Shown here in pieces: positions 16,444 to 24,329 of a DNA stretch of 32,607 bases; the first letter of the stretch is position 1; every line of letters starts with the position of its first letter. The position numbers and the translations under genes are program-made. Below the pieces are notes generated by a model. That model had not been told where the DNA came from. It saw nothing but the letters and a program-made list of their open reading frames with translations, and made no database searches. This stretch comes from Candidatus Methylomirabilis sp. (lineage in GTDB: Bacteria; DYJV01). The stretch lies in contig DYJV01000025.1 in assembly GCA_020722945.1 (NCBI GenBank), positions 1-32,607 of the forward strand, read 5' to 3'.

Positions 16444-16444
16444 A

Positions 16445-17776
16445 ATGAAAAAAATTTTTCTTTTTTTGAGTCTATTTGTAATTTTTGTTTTTTTTGTATT
16501 TATGCTCTTTTCAGAATCTTTTGAAAGGAGTAACCCTAAAATAGAGATATTATCATCACTTTATTGGAATCCTCAAAAGCCATTAAAGATAAAAATTAGC
16601 GACAATAAAGGAATCAAATCTTACCATGTGGGTATTGATAAATATATTGTAAATAAAGATTTTTTAGATAATGCTCCTCAGAGTGTTGAGATTGAGTATA
16701 ATTGGCCTGAAAAAACAGTTACTAATGGGAAGAAGATATTAAATATTAAGGTTACCGATACAAGTAAATGGAATTTTTTCTCTGGAAATATTTCAGAACA
16801 GAATTACGAAATCAATATAGACAACAAAAAACCGGCACTATACCTTGTTTCAAAATCTTACACTGTTGCGAGGGGTGGTTGTGCACTTGTTATTTTTAAA
16901 GCAACTGACGAAAATATCCAAGATAATTATGTTTTGGTAAATGGCAAGTACAAATTTAAAAGTTTCCCCTTTATCAACCCAAATTACAACTTCTCTCTCC
17001 TTGCATGGCCTGTGGTTGAGCAAAATTTTAGAGCAGAAGTTGTCTCTACCGATAAAGCAGGGAACAAATCTACAAGGTTACTCGATTTTTTTATAAAAAA
17101 TTATAATTATAGAAATTCAAATATAAATCTCTCCCAAGAGAGTATGAACTCTTTGGTTGATCAGATATTATCTGAATCTAATATGCAGATACCTGATGAT
17201 TTTGTAGAAAAATTTAAATTAATGAATGAGAAATTAAGAGAAGAGAACGAGGATAAAATATCAACTGTTGCGAATAGTTTTAATCTTGATCTGATAACAG
17301 ATTTCACAATTAAACCTTTTGAGCCTCTGCATAATGGTGCGGTTCAGGCGTTATTTGGGGATCATAGGGATTACTATTTCAATAAACAAAAGATAAGTGA
17401 ATCGTGGCATCTTGGAATTGACCTTGCAAGCGTAAAACAGGCTCCTATCTATTCGAGTAATCAAGGGACAGTGGTTTATACTGGCAGCACAGGTATTTAT
17501 GGAAATAGTGTAATTATTTATCATGGAGCAGGTCTTTATTCACTCTATTCGCACTGCTCAAGTATATCAGTTTCAGTTGGAGATACTGTAAATCAAGGTT
17601 CACTCATTGCCAATACAGGTATGACTGGGGCAGTATTTGGAGATCATCTGCATTTTGGGATGCTTTTACAGGGTATAGAAATTCAGCCTGTGGAGTGGTT
17701 TGACATTCATTGGCTTAACGATAATATATTTAAGATGATAAATGAGGCAAAAGCTGTTATTAAAAATGATAAATAG
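16445..17776 (+). CDS. Membrane-anchored M23 (LytM-type) peptidoglycan endopeptidase
   Basis: The 443-residue protein has an N-terminal hydrophobic anchor (4-22), Ig-like/bacterial-surface-type strands (about 33-220), a helical linker (230-285) and a C-terminal LytM domain. The zinc site is complete: WHLGIDLA (His322, Asp326) and HLHFG (His403), with His370 in LYSLYSH. LytM enzymes cut peptide crosslinks in the periplasm. With all ligands present it should be active, unlike EnvC/NlpD-type activators. It ends the three-peptidase run; shape-determining M23 proteins (Csd1-3) work alongside Csd4 in Helicobacter. Confidence 0.92.
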   Translation: MKKIFLFLSLFVIFVFFVFMLFSESFERSNPKIEILSSLYWNPQKPLKIKISDNKGIKSYHVGIDKYIVNKDFLDNAPQSVEIEYNWPEKTVTNGKKILNIKVTDTSKWNFFSGNISEQNYEINIDNKKPALYLVSKSYTVARGGCALVIFKATDENIQDNYVLVNGKYKFKSFPFINPNYNFSLLAWPVVEQNFRAEVVSTDKAGNKSTRLLDFFIKNYNYRNSNINLSQESMNSLVDQILSESNMQIPDDFVEKFKLMNEKLREENEDKISTVANSFNLDLITDFTIKPFEPLHNGAVQALFGDHRDYYFNKQKISESWHLGIDLASVKQAPIYSSNQGTVVYTGSTGIYGNSVIIYHGAGLYSLYSHCSSISVSVGDTVNQGSLIANTGMTGAVFGDHLHFGMLLQGIEIQPVEWFDIHWLNDNIFKMINEAKAVIKNDK

Positions 17777-17809
17777 TTTAAAAAGATTACTGCTATCTTA
17801 TAATATTAC

Positions 17810-17839
17810 GAAGTATAGGGATATTACAACCTATACTTC
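17810..17839. terminator. Perfect 10-bp inverted repeat between convergent genes
   Basis: gaagtatagg (17810-17819) and cctatacttc (17830-17839) pair perfectly around a 10-base loop. It lies between the M23 gene and the purC-like gene, whose 3' ends face each other. There is no clear U tract on either side, so it may act as a weak bidirectional terminator or an mRNA 3'-end stabiliser. Confidence 0.45.
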
Positions 17840-17922
17840 ACCACTTTAGAGTCTAACTCCTATTTAAAATTTCAATAAGAGAGAAGGTTGTTTATACTGT
17901 ATTGATGAATGTTTTACTCCTA

Positions 17923-19071
17923 TCACCTATTAAAAAATTCCAACTCTTTTAATCCTATTTTGTGTAGTGCTTCTTCCGTTTCCCCTGATGTAAAGGATCC
18001 TGTGATAAAGTTGTATATAGCTTCAAGTTTATCTCTTTGGATATCGAGGAATTCATCTTTGATTGCAGGATTAACAGGGAATTTTTCGTAAAGGTATTGC
18101 TGGAATTCTACACCTGTTTTTTTAGCTTTTAATTTTGCTTCACCTATTGCTTCTATCCAGTCAGGGTGAAATTTGATGTAGTAATCCCTTATTGATTGTT
18201 TGTTAAAATGTATGAAATTGCCGTTTATATTCATAGTCACCCTTATTGAGTCTGTATCGATAGTATCAACAACAATTAAATTTTCATCTGTTTTAGCAAA
18301 TTCCCATTTTAGGTCCCAAAGCTGAAGCCCAATCTGTGCAAAAAATGCTTTTACAAAGTTAGAGCATAATTTTACTGCTTTGAAAAGTTTATGAAAATCT
18401 TGACCATTTAATCCTGAGATATAAAATGCTTCTTGAAGTGATAAAGCCCTATCTTCCGGCTCATATTTTGTGGTAAAATCAACTTTGGGTGATGGGAAAT
18501 AACTCCATGGTTGGAGAGACTTGACCCCGTATTCTAAATGAAATTTCTCTTTTTCTGCTTCACTCATATTTTTATATTTTTTATATATTGATGATTCAGG
18601 TGTAATCCCAAACCTAACTATATTTTCTAAAGGGATGACAAAATTTTTACTTTTGTAGATCTGGCTGTAATCCCAAAGAAATGTCTCTCCAATGTCGATT
18701 TTGTCAGGTTTTATGACTGTAAATTTCTTTACAATATTGATGTTGCTTATATTTTCAGGGAATTTGCCTATGATTACATCTTGAGTTTTTGAATCAACCA
18801 TCCCTAAATGGTGAGTTTGGAGGTTTTGAGGGTATTCTCCTACCAATCTGAGCCACTCGTCCCGATTTCCCATATCTGTGTAGATTTTGTGACGGAGTGC
18901 AGCTCTGTAAATATCATTATTTTTGATATGAAAAATTGTCCCGACATCAAAAACAGAACCGCCCGTGGTAGTTTCACAAGCCATATAATCCGGGTATTCT
19001 GATAAATGATAAATTTTTTGAACAGAACCTATGTAATCAGGGTTATTAAGTTTTGAGATATCTATCTTCAT
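17923..19071 (-). CDS. purC: SAICAR synthase-like protein, long form
   Basis: The 382-residue protein has SAICAR synthetase blocks: a glycine-poor N-terminal YIGSVQKIYHLSE, VIPLENIVRFGITPESSIYKKY (compare the usual V-R-N-x-x-x-GS), QIGLQLWDLKWEF and VVDTIDTDSIRVT. PurC makes SAICAR from CAIR, aspartate and ATP in purine synthesis. Usual PurC is about 240 residues; the extra length lies mainly in the N-terminal half and at the C-terminal helices. Long divergent versions occur in several anaerobic lineages. No other pur gene is near. An aggag ribosome site precedes the ATG. Because motifs diverge, a related ATP-grasp-like function is possible. Confidence 0.75.
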   Translation of the reverse strand: MKIDISKLNNPDYIGSVQKIYHLSEYPDYMACETTTGGSVFDVGTIFHIKNNDIYRAALRHKIYTDMGNRDEWLRLVGEYPQNLQTHHLGMVDSKTQDVIIGKFPENISNINIVKKFTVIKPDKIDIGETFLWDYSQIYKSKNFVIPLENIVRFGITPESSIYKKYKNMSEAEKEKFHLEYGVKSLQPWSYFPSPKVDFTTKYEPEDRALSLQEAFYISGLNGQDFHKLFKAVKLCSNFVKAFFAQIGLQLWDLKWEFAKTDENLIVVDTIDTDSIRVTMNINGNFIHFNKQSIRDYYIKFHPDWIEAIGEAKLKAKKTGVEFQQYLYEKFPVNPAIKDEFLDIQRDKLEAIYNFITGSFTSGETEEALHKIGLKELEFFNR

Positions 19072-19196
19072 TTTAGTCTCCTAATAATAAATTTGAGTTT
19101 ATGAAATATCTGTTCTATGGACGAAAATTAGTTAAAGTCTGATTTTTTTATGTATAAAATAAATTGGGATAAAGTTCAAGTAAGATTAAACTCATA

Positions 19197-19225
19197 TTGC
19201 AATTTCATCTTTAAATTGTTATAAA
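19197..19225 (+). promoter_or_regulatory. Candidate sigma-70 promoter for the hexapeptide acetyltransferase gene
   Basis: TTGCAA (19197-19202), a 17-bp spacer and TATAAA (19220-19225) give a good -35/-10 pair about 55 bp before the TTG start at 19281. Confidence 0.5.
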
Positions 19226-19280
19226 TTGTGAGCTAAAGTTATAAGTTGAGAGTTACACAAAAATATTTGAGGTCGATATT

Positions 19281-19910
19281 TTGCAAAAGATTAAACCTGA
19301 AAAAATTTTATCAGAGCAACCTTTTATTGATGAAACTTCTTTAGTATTGGATTCATCTTTAAGTGAATATGTTGAAATTGGTCCATACAACAACATTGTG
19401 GAAACTATAATTGGCAGATTTAGTTATACTTCTGAGAATTGCCAGATTATCTACTCTGAAATCAAAAATTTTGTAAATATAGCATCTTATGTAAGATTAA
19501 ATCCGGGTCAACATCCGTATCAGCGGGTTTGCCAGCATCATATGCTTTACAGAAGAAAAATGTATGGTTTTGGTCAAGATGATAAAGATTTTTTTAATTG
19601 GAGACGAAGTAGCAGGGTTGTTATTGGTAATGATGTATGGATTGGGCATAATGTAACAATAATGGGTGGGGTAAATGTTGGAGATGGTGCTGTTATTGGC
19701 AGCGGGTCAATAGTTACCAAAGATATCCCTCCATATGCAGTGGCTGTTGGCAATCCAGCGAAGGTTATTAAATTTCGTTTTAATGAGAGGATTATTTCCA
19801 ATTTACAAAAAATTGCTTGGTGGAATTGGGATTATAGCAAAATTAAAGAACACATCAATGATTTTAATGAAGTTGAAAGTTTTATAGAGAAGTTTGGGAG
19901 CGATGAGTGA
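19281..19910 (+). CDS. Hexapeptide-repeat acetyltransferase of the phosphonate-associated (DapD-like) family
   Basis: The 209-residue protein is a left-handed beta-helix acyltransferase. After an N-terminal LSEQPFIDETSLV come hexapeptide turns with SYTSENCQIIYSEIKNFVNIAS, NPGQHP, QHH and FFNWRRSSRVVIGNDVWIGH, then coils IMGGVNVGDGAVIGSG and VAVGNPAKVIKFRF. The HP..R..QHH..YR and F-x-W-R-R-S blocks match the family named for phosphonate clusters (TIGR03308), as I recall it. No phn gene is present, so phosphonate chemistry is not supported here. The start is TTG 19281, with gaggt 7 bases upstream; no nearby ATG fits. Confidence 0.85.
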   Translation: MQKIKPEKILSEQPFIDETSLVLDSSLSEYVEIGPYNNIVETIIGRFSYTSENCQIIYSEIKNFVNIASYVRLNPGQHPYQRVCQHHMLYRRKMYGFGQDDKDFFNWRRSSRVVIGNDVWIGHNVTIMGGVNVGDGAVIGSGSIVTKDIPPYAVAVGNPAKVIKFRFNERIISNLQKIAWWNWDYSKIKEHINDFNEVESFIEKFGSDE

Positions 19911-19916
19911 GCATTT

Positions 19917-19930
19917 TACAGATATCTGTA
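19917..19930. repeat. 14-bp perfect palindrome after the acetyltransferase gene
   Basis: tacagatatctgta begins 7 bases after the stop and is flanked by T and A stretches that extend pairing imperfectly. With no loop of its own it is a weak terminator; a dimeric-regulator operator is possible. It lies in the convergent gap with pyrF. Confidence 0.3.
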
Positions 19931-20021
19931 TAAATATAAAAGTTAATCTGAATGATTTTCGCTTCTGCTGATAGGGTAAAGAATTAAAGGTGTTAAATTA
20001 GAAATATTTGATTATAATAAC

Positions 20022-20732
20022 TTACTTTATTTGAGAAAGAGCCCTATCTATGTCTTGATTTATCTCTTTACAAGTGGCTTGAGGATTCAGAGAATTGCGG
20101 ATAGGACGACCTATTACAAGATAATCACTTCCATTTATGATGGCATCGTAAGGAGTAACGATTCTTTTCTGATCATCATTGGGAACTCCACTTTCTATCA
20201 ATCTTATCCCCGGAGTAATTATGGATAGTGAATCCCCAAATTTCTCTTTGACAAATTTGGATTCTTTTGCTGCACATACAATCCCTTTGCAACCAGCTTT
20301 AAGAGCAAGTTCTGCCTTTTTTATTACATAATCTTTAATTGAAATATCTTTGGAAACATAAAGATTATGCAGATCTGACTCATCAAGAGATGTAAGAAAA
20401 GTAACGCACAAAAAACCTTCGTATAATGTATTTTTATATACTGTGTTGTAAAATTGGGTAGCTTCATCAAGGTGGACAGTTATGAAGATAGGCTCAATAT
20501 CAAGGATACTCCTCACTGCCCCAAGGACAGTATTGGGGATATCGTGCAGCTTTAAATCGAGAAAAATTTTTATATGGTGCTTTTTTACAATTTCTCTTAC
20601 CCACTGAGGACCTGCAAAACAGAAAAGTTCAAGCCCAACTTTAAATATATCGATATCTGATTTGAGGCTAATGATAAGAGCTTCTGCTTCATTGATATTA
20701 TTAGTATCAAGGGGGAAAATAATTTTTTTCAT
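20022..20732 (-). CDS. pyrF: Orotidine 5'-phosphate decarboxylase
   Basis: The 236-residue protein has the complete active site: Asp10 in FPLDT, Lys32 in FKVGLE, DLKLHDIPNT (59-68, catalytic Asp59, Lys61, Asp64), and ITPGIRL with a late VIGRPI phosphate-binding loop. It decarboxylates OMP to UMP, the last pyrimidine step. The length is typical of the short bacterial form. No other pyr gene is adjacent. No ribosome site is apparent before the ATG. Confidence 0.95.
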   Translation of the reverse strand: MKKIIFPLDTNNINEAEALIISLKSDIDIFKVGLELFCFAGPQWVREIVKKHHIKIFLDLKLHDIPNTVLGAVRSILDIEPIFITVHLDEATQFYNTVYKNTLYEGFLCVTFLTSLDESDLHNLYVSKDISIKDYVIKKAELALKAGCKGIVCAAKESKFVKEKFGDSLSIITPGIRLIESGVPNDDQKRIVTPYDAIINGSDYLVIGRPIRNSLNPQATCKEINQDIDRALSQIK

Positions 20733-20821
20733 AATTTTTATTATCAGAATAGTTTGTAAAAGTAAATTGTAAAATCTTTAATCAGTAAAAATACTCAAGC
20801 AATGCCAAATTTTATCTATGA

Positions 20822-20857
20822 AAAAAGGGGATGACATTGAAATATCATCCCCTTTTT
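20822..20857 (-). terminator. Rho-independent terminator of the cytochrome/oxidoreductase operon
   Basis: aaaaaggggatga (20822-20834) pairs perfectly with tcatccccttttt (20845-20857) around a 10-base loop. Read on the minus strand, the hairpin ends in a run of six T, just after the cytochrome gene. Confidence 0.85.
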
Positions 20858-20879
20858 AAACTGTATAGATTATAGATTG

Positions 20880-21605
20880 TTATTCACTCTTGTCGTCGTT
20901 ATCTTTATTGTCTGAATTTTTGTTAAGTAGAATGTAAAGTTGTGAGGTGAGGTAGAGAGAAACTCCAATCAGAAACAGAAAAGCTAAAAATACCCAAATA
21001 GCTGAATTTATATCTTTTGATGTGTGGAATTTGAAACTATCTTTGTTGTGGCATTTGTCGCAATTTGAAGGATTAAGGTTTTTCTCTCCGTGAGCAGCGT
21101 TGCCGTGGTGACAGTTGAGACAATTACTGTCAGAATACTCCTCCCCAGCATAAATTTTCTCATGAGCTGAAATTCTAAAATTCCCAAAAGTTCCTAAAAA
21201 TCCTTTTCCTTTAATATCTTTGTGGCATTTTGTGCATGTATCTTTAAGATTTTTCTTATTTACAGATGAAAATTCATTTTTTGAAGGGAGTATAGAGTGA
21301 GCAGTATGGCACAATGCACAATTATAGACTTTGTTGGATGTATTAAACATAACTTTGGCATGTGGAGTATTTTTGAAGCCTTCCATTTTGTCGTGGCATG
21401 AAAGACAGTCAACTCCTGATTGTAAACCCTTTGAATGCTCCTTATCAGCTCCGGTATGACATTCTAAACATTCAACCTGCCCGTTATGAACACTTGTTTT
21501 AAAGTGGTCATACTCAGATTTGTGGCATTTGTCGCATTTATCAGCAAGAAGAGAAGATGCGAATATAAAAATAAAAATTATATTTATTATAAAGATTTTC
21601 TTCAT
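20880..21605 (-). CDS. Periplasmic heptahaem c-type cytochrome with C-terminal membrane anchor
   Basis: The 241-residue protein has a signal peptide (to about residue 21) and seven C-x-x-C-H haem sites at 24-28, 46-50, 67-71, 96-100, 124-128, 162-166 and 182-186. Extra histidines (for example 34, 40, 57, 82, 103, 148, 172) could serve as distal ligands, so bis-His haems are likely. A hydrophobic segment (203-224) and a charged tail anchor it to the inner membrane. It lies 17 bases downstream of the HdrE/HdrD-type oxidoreductase gene, with its own aaggag site, and is followed by a terminator, so the two form one operon. It probably carries electrons between that enzyme's quinone/haem-b side and periplasmic partners; the direction is unknown. 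Confidence 0.93.
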   Translation of the reverse strand: MKKIFIINIIFIFIFASSLLADKCDKCHKSEYDHFKTSVHNGQVECLECHTGADKEHSKGLQSGVDCLSCHDKMEGFKNTPHAKVMFNTSNKVYNCALCHTAHSILPSKNEFSSVNKKNLKDTCTKCHKDIKGKGFLGTFGNFRISAHEKIYAGEEYSDSNCLNCHHGNAAHGEKNLNPSNCDKCHNKDSFKFHTSKDINSAIWVFLAFLFLIGVSLYLTSQLYILLNKNSDNKDNDDKSE

Positions 21606-21622
21606 TTTTCACTCCTTTCTAT

Positions 21623-23533
21623 TTAGTTTGAATTCTCATCAACAATTTCGGCAATATCTTTTATCTCTACTTCCTCTATCTTGCCAAACTCTTTTATCCC
21701 GTCAACAAGCATAGTAAGGCAGAATGGACAAGCTGTTGCAAAACATTCAGGGTTTTTATCAAGACCCTGTTTGACTCTTGCATTGTTTATTCTCTCTCCG
21801 ATTGTCTCCTCCATAAACATTCTTCCGCCCCCTGCACCACAGCAGAAACCTTTGGTTCTATTTCTGTCAAATTCAAGCAATTCAACGCCTTTTATTGAAT
21901 TGAGTATCTCTCTTGGCTCATCGTAAATTTCGTTCCACCTTCCAAGGTAGCATGAATCGTGATAGATAACTCTCTTTGAAAATGTTTTATTTGGGATCAG
22001 CTTTCCAGAAGATATAAGGTCTTGTATTAGTTGAGTATGATGGATTACCTCGTAATTGCCACCCAAATCTTTATAATCTTTTGCAAGTGTAGTAAAACAG
22101 TGAGGGCATGCTGTAATTATCTTTTTGATTCCGTGGTTATTCATTGTTTCTATATTTTCTTTTGCTACATTCTGATAAAGATATTCATTTCCAGCTTTTC
22201 TTGCTGGATCACCGCAACACTTCTCCTCTGTTCCAAGTATTGCGAATTTGATACCTGCTTTTTTTAGGATATTAACCATTGATTTTGAAACTTTTTTGTA
22301 TCTGTCATCAACAGCACCTGCACAACCTGGCCAAAAAAGATACTCTATCTGATTTTTCTCAGCATCTTCAAGCTCTCCCAATATAGGAACATTTAAGCCT
22401 TCTGTCCAGTCTGCCCTTGTAGCATGACCTACACCCCAAGGATTGCCGTTGTTCTCTATATTTCTAAAAGCAAGCTGAAGCTCACCTGAAATATTACTCT
22501 CCATCAAAACAAGATACTGTCTCAAATCTATGATTTTGTTGGTATGTTCAATCATCATAGGACAGTTTTCAACACAGGCAAGGCAAGTGGTGCATGCCCA
22601 TACCTCATCTTCAGATAATACCTCTCTGATGATGGTGTTTTTGGTGTCTTGATTGTAATTCTCCATATAGACCTTTAATTTTTGGATAACTTCTTTAGGG
22701 TTTAATGGTTTGCCTGTGATATTGGCAGGACAGTTGTCAGAACATCTCCCGCATCTAACACAAGCATCAAAGTCAAGAAGAGTCTTCCAAGAAAATTGTT
22801 CAAGGTTGTTGACTCCAAACTCCTCTTTATCCTCTAAATTGTCTGTAAGTATGTAGCCTTTATGTTTTAGGTTTCTAAAAAATATATTGAGTGGAGCACT
22901 GATTATATGAAAAAGTTTTGAGTATGGGATATAGGCAATAAATCCAAGAACAGATATAAAGTGAATTTTCCATATTATAAGAAGAAATTTGGGGGTTGCT
23001 GGGGTAAAAGATGATACCAAAGCTCCTATCGGAGAGAATTTGGTAATTTCACCACCTGATATAGCAATTCTGCTACCTTCAACAAGAAAACCTGTCAGGT
23101 AGATACCAAATAGTAAAATTAGTGCAATAAGATCGTCAGTTTTGGTGTCAAACCCTTTATCTTTAACAATCAATCTTCTTGCAAAAAGAACAACTGTGCT
23201 TACAAGTCCCATAAATCCCAAAATATCTAAAAAAATAGATAATGTTGCTGCGGTAGCTGGAGTGAATGAAAAATTTGCCTGACAGAATACCACAATGACA
23301 AAAGGGATAATAAAAGCATAAAAAATTAGTAAATGTGTGATACCAGTAAGTTTTTCTTTTAATGTTCTTGTGTGACCAAATCCTATCTGGAAAATGCCAC
23401 CAACTCTGTCGGTTAAATTGTCATATCTGTTTTCATCTTTTCCAACTCTCCATAAAGATATCCTCTTTATTACTCCATAAAAGAAAAAAAACAGAGAAAT
23501 AGCTAATAAAAAGAGATCTAAAGCACCTATCAT
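21623..23533 (-). CDS. Fused HdrE/HdrD-type membrane Fe-S oxidoreductase (EMO-like: Etf:menaquinone oxidoreductase candidate)
   Basis: The 636-residue protein has an N-terminal NarI/HdrE-like domain with five spans (about 4-24, 63-84, 94-117, 134-152, 184-203) and possible haem-b ligands His54, His67, His191 and His209. A two-cluster ferredoxin module follows: Cys258/261/264/268 and Cys314/317/320/324. Then come two CCG domains: Cys404, CCG at 439-441, Cys476/479; and Cys528, CCG at 564-566, Cys602/605. This architecture is that of the DUF224-type enzyme shown in syntrophic bacteria to pass electrons from ETF to menaquinone. etfAB genes are not in the window, so ETF as partner is inference; a thiol/disulfide or lactate partner is also possible. 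The ATG follows aggaggag. Confidence 0.88.
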   Translation of the reverse strand: MIGALDLFLLAISLFFFFYGVIKRISLWRVGKDENRYDNLTDRVGGIFQIGFGHTRTLKEKLTGITHLLIFYAFIIPFVIVVFCQANFSFTPATAATLSIFLDILGFMGLVSTVVLFARRLIVKDKGFDTKTDDLIALILLFGIYLTGFLVEGSRIAISGGEITKFSPIGALVSSFTPATPKFLLIIWKIHFISVLGFIAYIPYSKLFHIISAPLNIFFRNLKHKGYILTDNLEDKEEFGVNNLEQFSWKTLLDFDACVRCGRCSDNCPANITGKPLNPKEVIQKLKVYMENYNQDTKNTIIREVLSEDEVWACTTCLACVENCPMMIEHTNKIIDLRQYLVLMESNISGELQLAFRNIENNGNPWGVGHATRADWTEGLNVPILGELEDAEKNQIEYLFWPGCAGAVDDRYKKVSKSMVNILKKAGIKFAILGTEEKCCGDPARKAGNEYLYQNVAKENIETMNNHGIKKIITACPHCFTTLAKDYKDLGGNYEVIHHTQLIQDLISSGKLIPNKTFSKRVIYHDSCYLGRWNEIYDEPREILNSIKGVELLEFDRNRTKGFCCGAGGGRMFMEETIGERINNARVKQGLDKNPECFATACPFCLTMLVDGIKEFGKIEEVEIKDIAEIVDENSN

Positions 23534-23993
23534 TTTCTCCTCCTAAAAATTTGATAATCTATAAAAATTGAATTTATAAGATTAAAGCTCAAAATATAAA
23601 GCTGTTAAATTTCTATATGTTATGGTAAAAAATAGTTGTAGTAGTAACTTTAAAAATTGCTATATACCCTGCTACTATGCGGATATATATAATAAAAAAC
23701 AGAAAAAACCTTTTAATACATAAAGATTTTTTTTACAAGTAAAAAATAGAGCAAAAGATAGATTTTCAGGTTGATAAAATAATAATGTATTTTTTAAAAC
23801 AGATGTTATATCTATTTTAAATATTACATTTTACTGAGATTATAATATTTTGTGAAAGGTTATTCTTTTATGTATTTTAGAATTAGGTATATTGTATTTT
23901 TTATTTTATAATGCAGTTTGAATTTTTTATCTCTTTTTGAAATAGTAAAAAATCTCTTGATTTATTCTATTGTTGTATTTTATATTACGATAA
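23534..23993. other. Gene-free AT-rich divergent region (460 bp)
   Basis: Very AT-rich, with no ORF, RNA gene or hairpin that I can support on either strand. It must hold the promoter of the oxidoreductase operon (minus) and of the FlhB-like gene (plus). Confidence 0.6.
23957..23986 (+). promoter_or_regulatory. Candidate promoter giving a leaderless mRNA for the FlhB-like gene
   Basis: TTGATT (23957-23962), an 18-bp spacer and TATATT (23981-23986) lie so close to the ATG at 23994 that transcription would begin at or next to the start codon. The absence of any ribosome site is consistent with a leaderless message. Confidence 0.35.
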
Positions 23994-24257
23994 ATGAATA
24001 AAAATTTAAAAGCTGTTGCACTCAAGTATGAGCAGAGTAAAGATAGAGCTCCTAAAGTTATTGCCAAAGGTGAAAAAAATATTGCCGAGAGGATACTTGA
24101 TATAGCCAAAGAGCATAATATTCCGATACATCAAGATTCAGATTTGTTGGAACTTCTTTACAAACTTGATATCTATCAGGAGATACCAGAGGAGCTTTAT
24201 AAAGCAGTTGCTGAGATCTTGGCATACATCTATAAAGCAAACAAAAAATATTATTAA
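23994..24257 (+). CDS. Stand-alone FlhB C-terminal (export-switch) domain protein, FlhX/YlqH-like
   Basis: The 87-residue protein matches the cytoplasmic C-terminal part of FlhB after the autocleavage site: KAVALKYEQ...APKVIAKGEKNIAERILDIAKEHNIPIHQDSDLLELLYKLDIYQEIP (in pieces) and a closing EELYKAVAEILAYIY. The N-terminus begins where FlhB has N-P-T-H, but reads MNKNL, so self-cleavage is not expected. Such solo proteins can substitute for the FlhB C-terminal fragment or bind the export gate. It precedes the histidine kinase and the flagellar operon. Full FlhB is not in the window. Confidence 0.85.
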   Translation: MNKNLKAVALKYEQSKDRAPKVIAKGEKNIAERILDIAKEHNIPIHQDSDLLELLYKLDIYQEIPEELYKAVAEILAYIYKANKKYY

Positions 24258-24329
24258 TTTTATAGTCCCTGTTAAACTTTTATTACTCCCAAAGATAGCC
24301 AAAACTACTACAATTAAGGAGTTTTTCAA

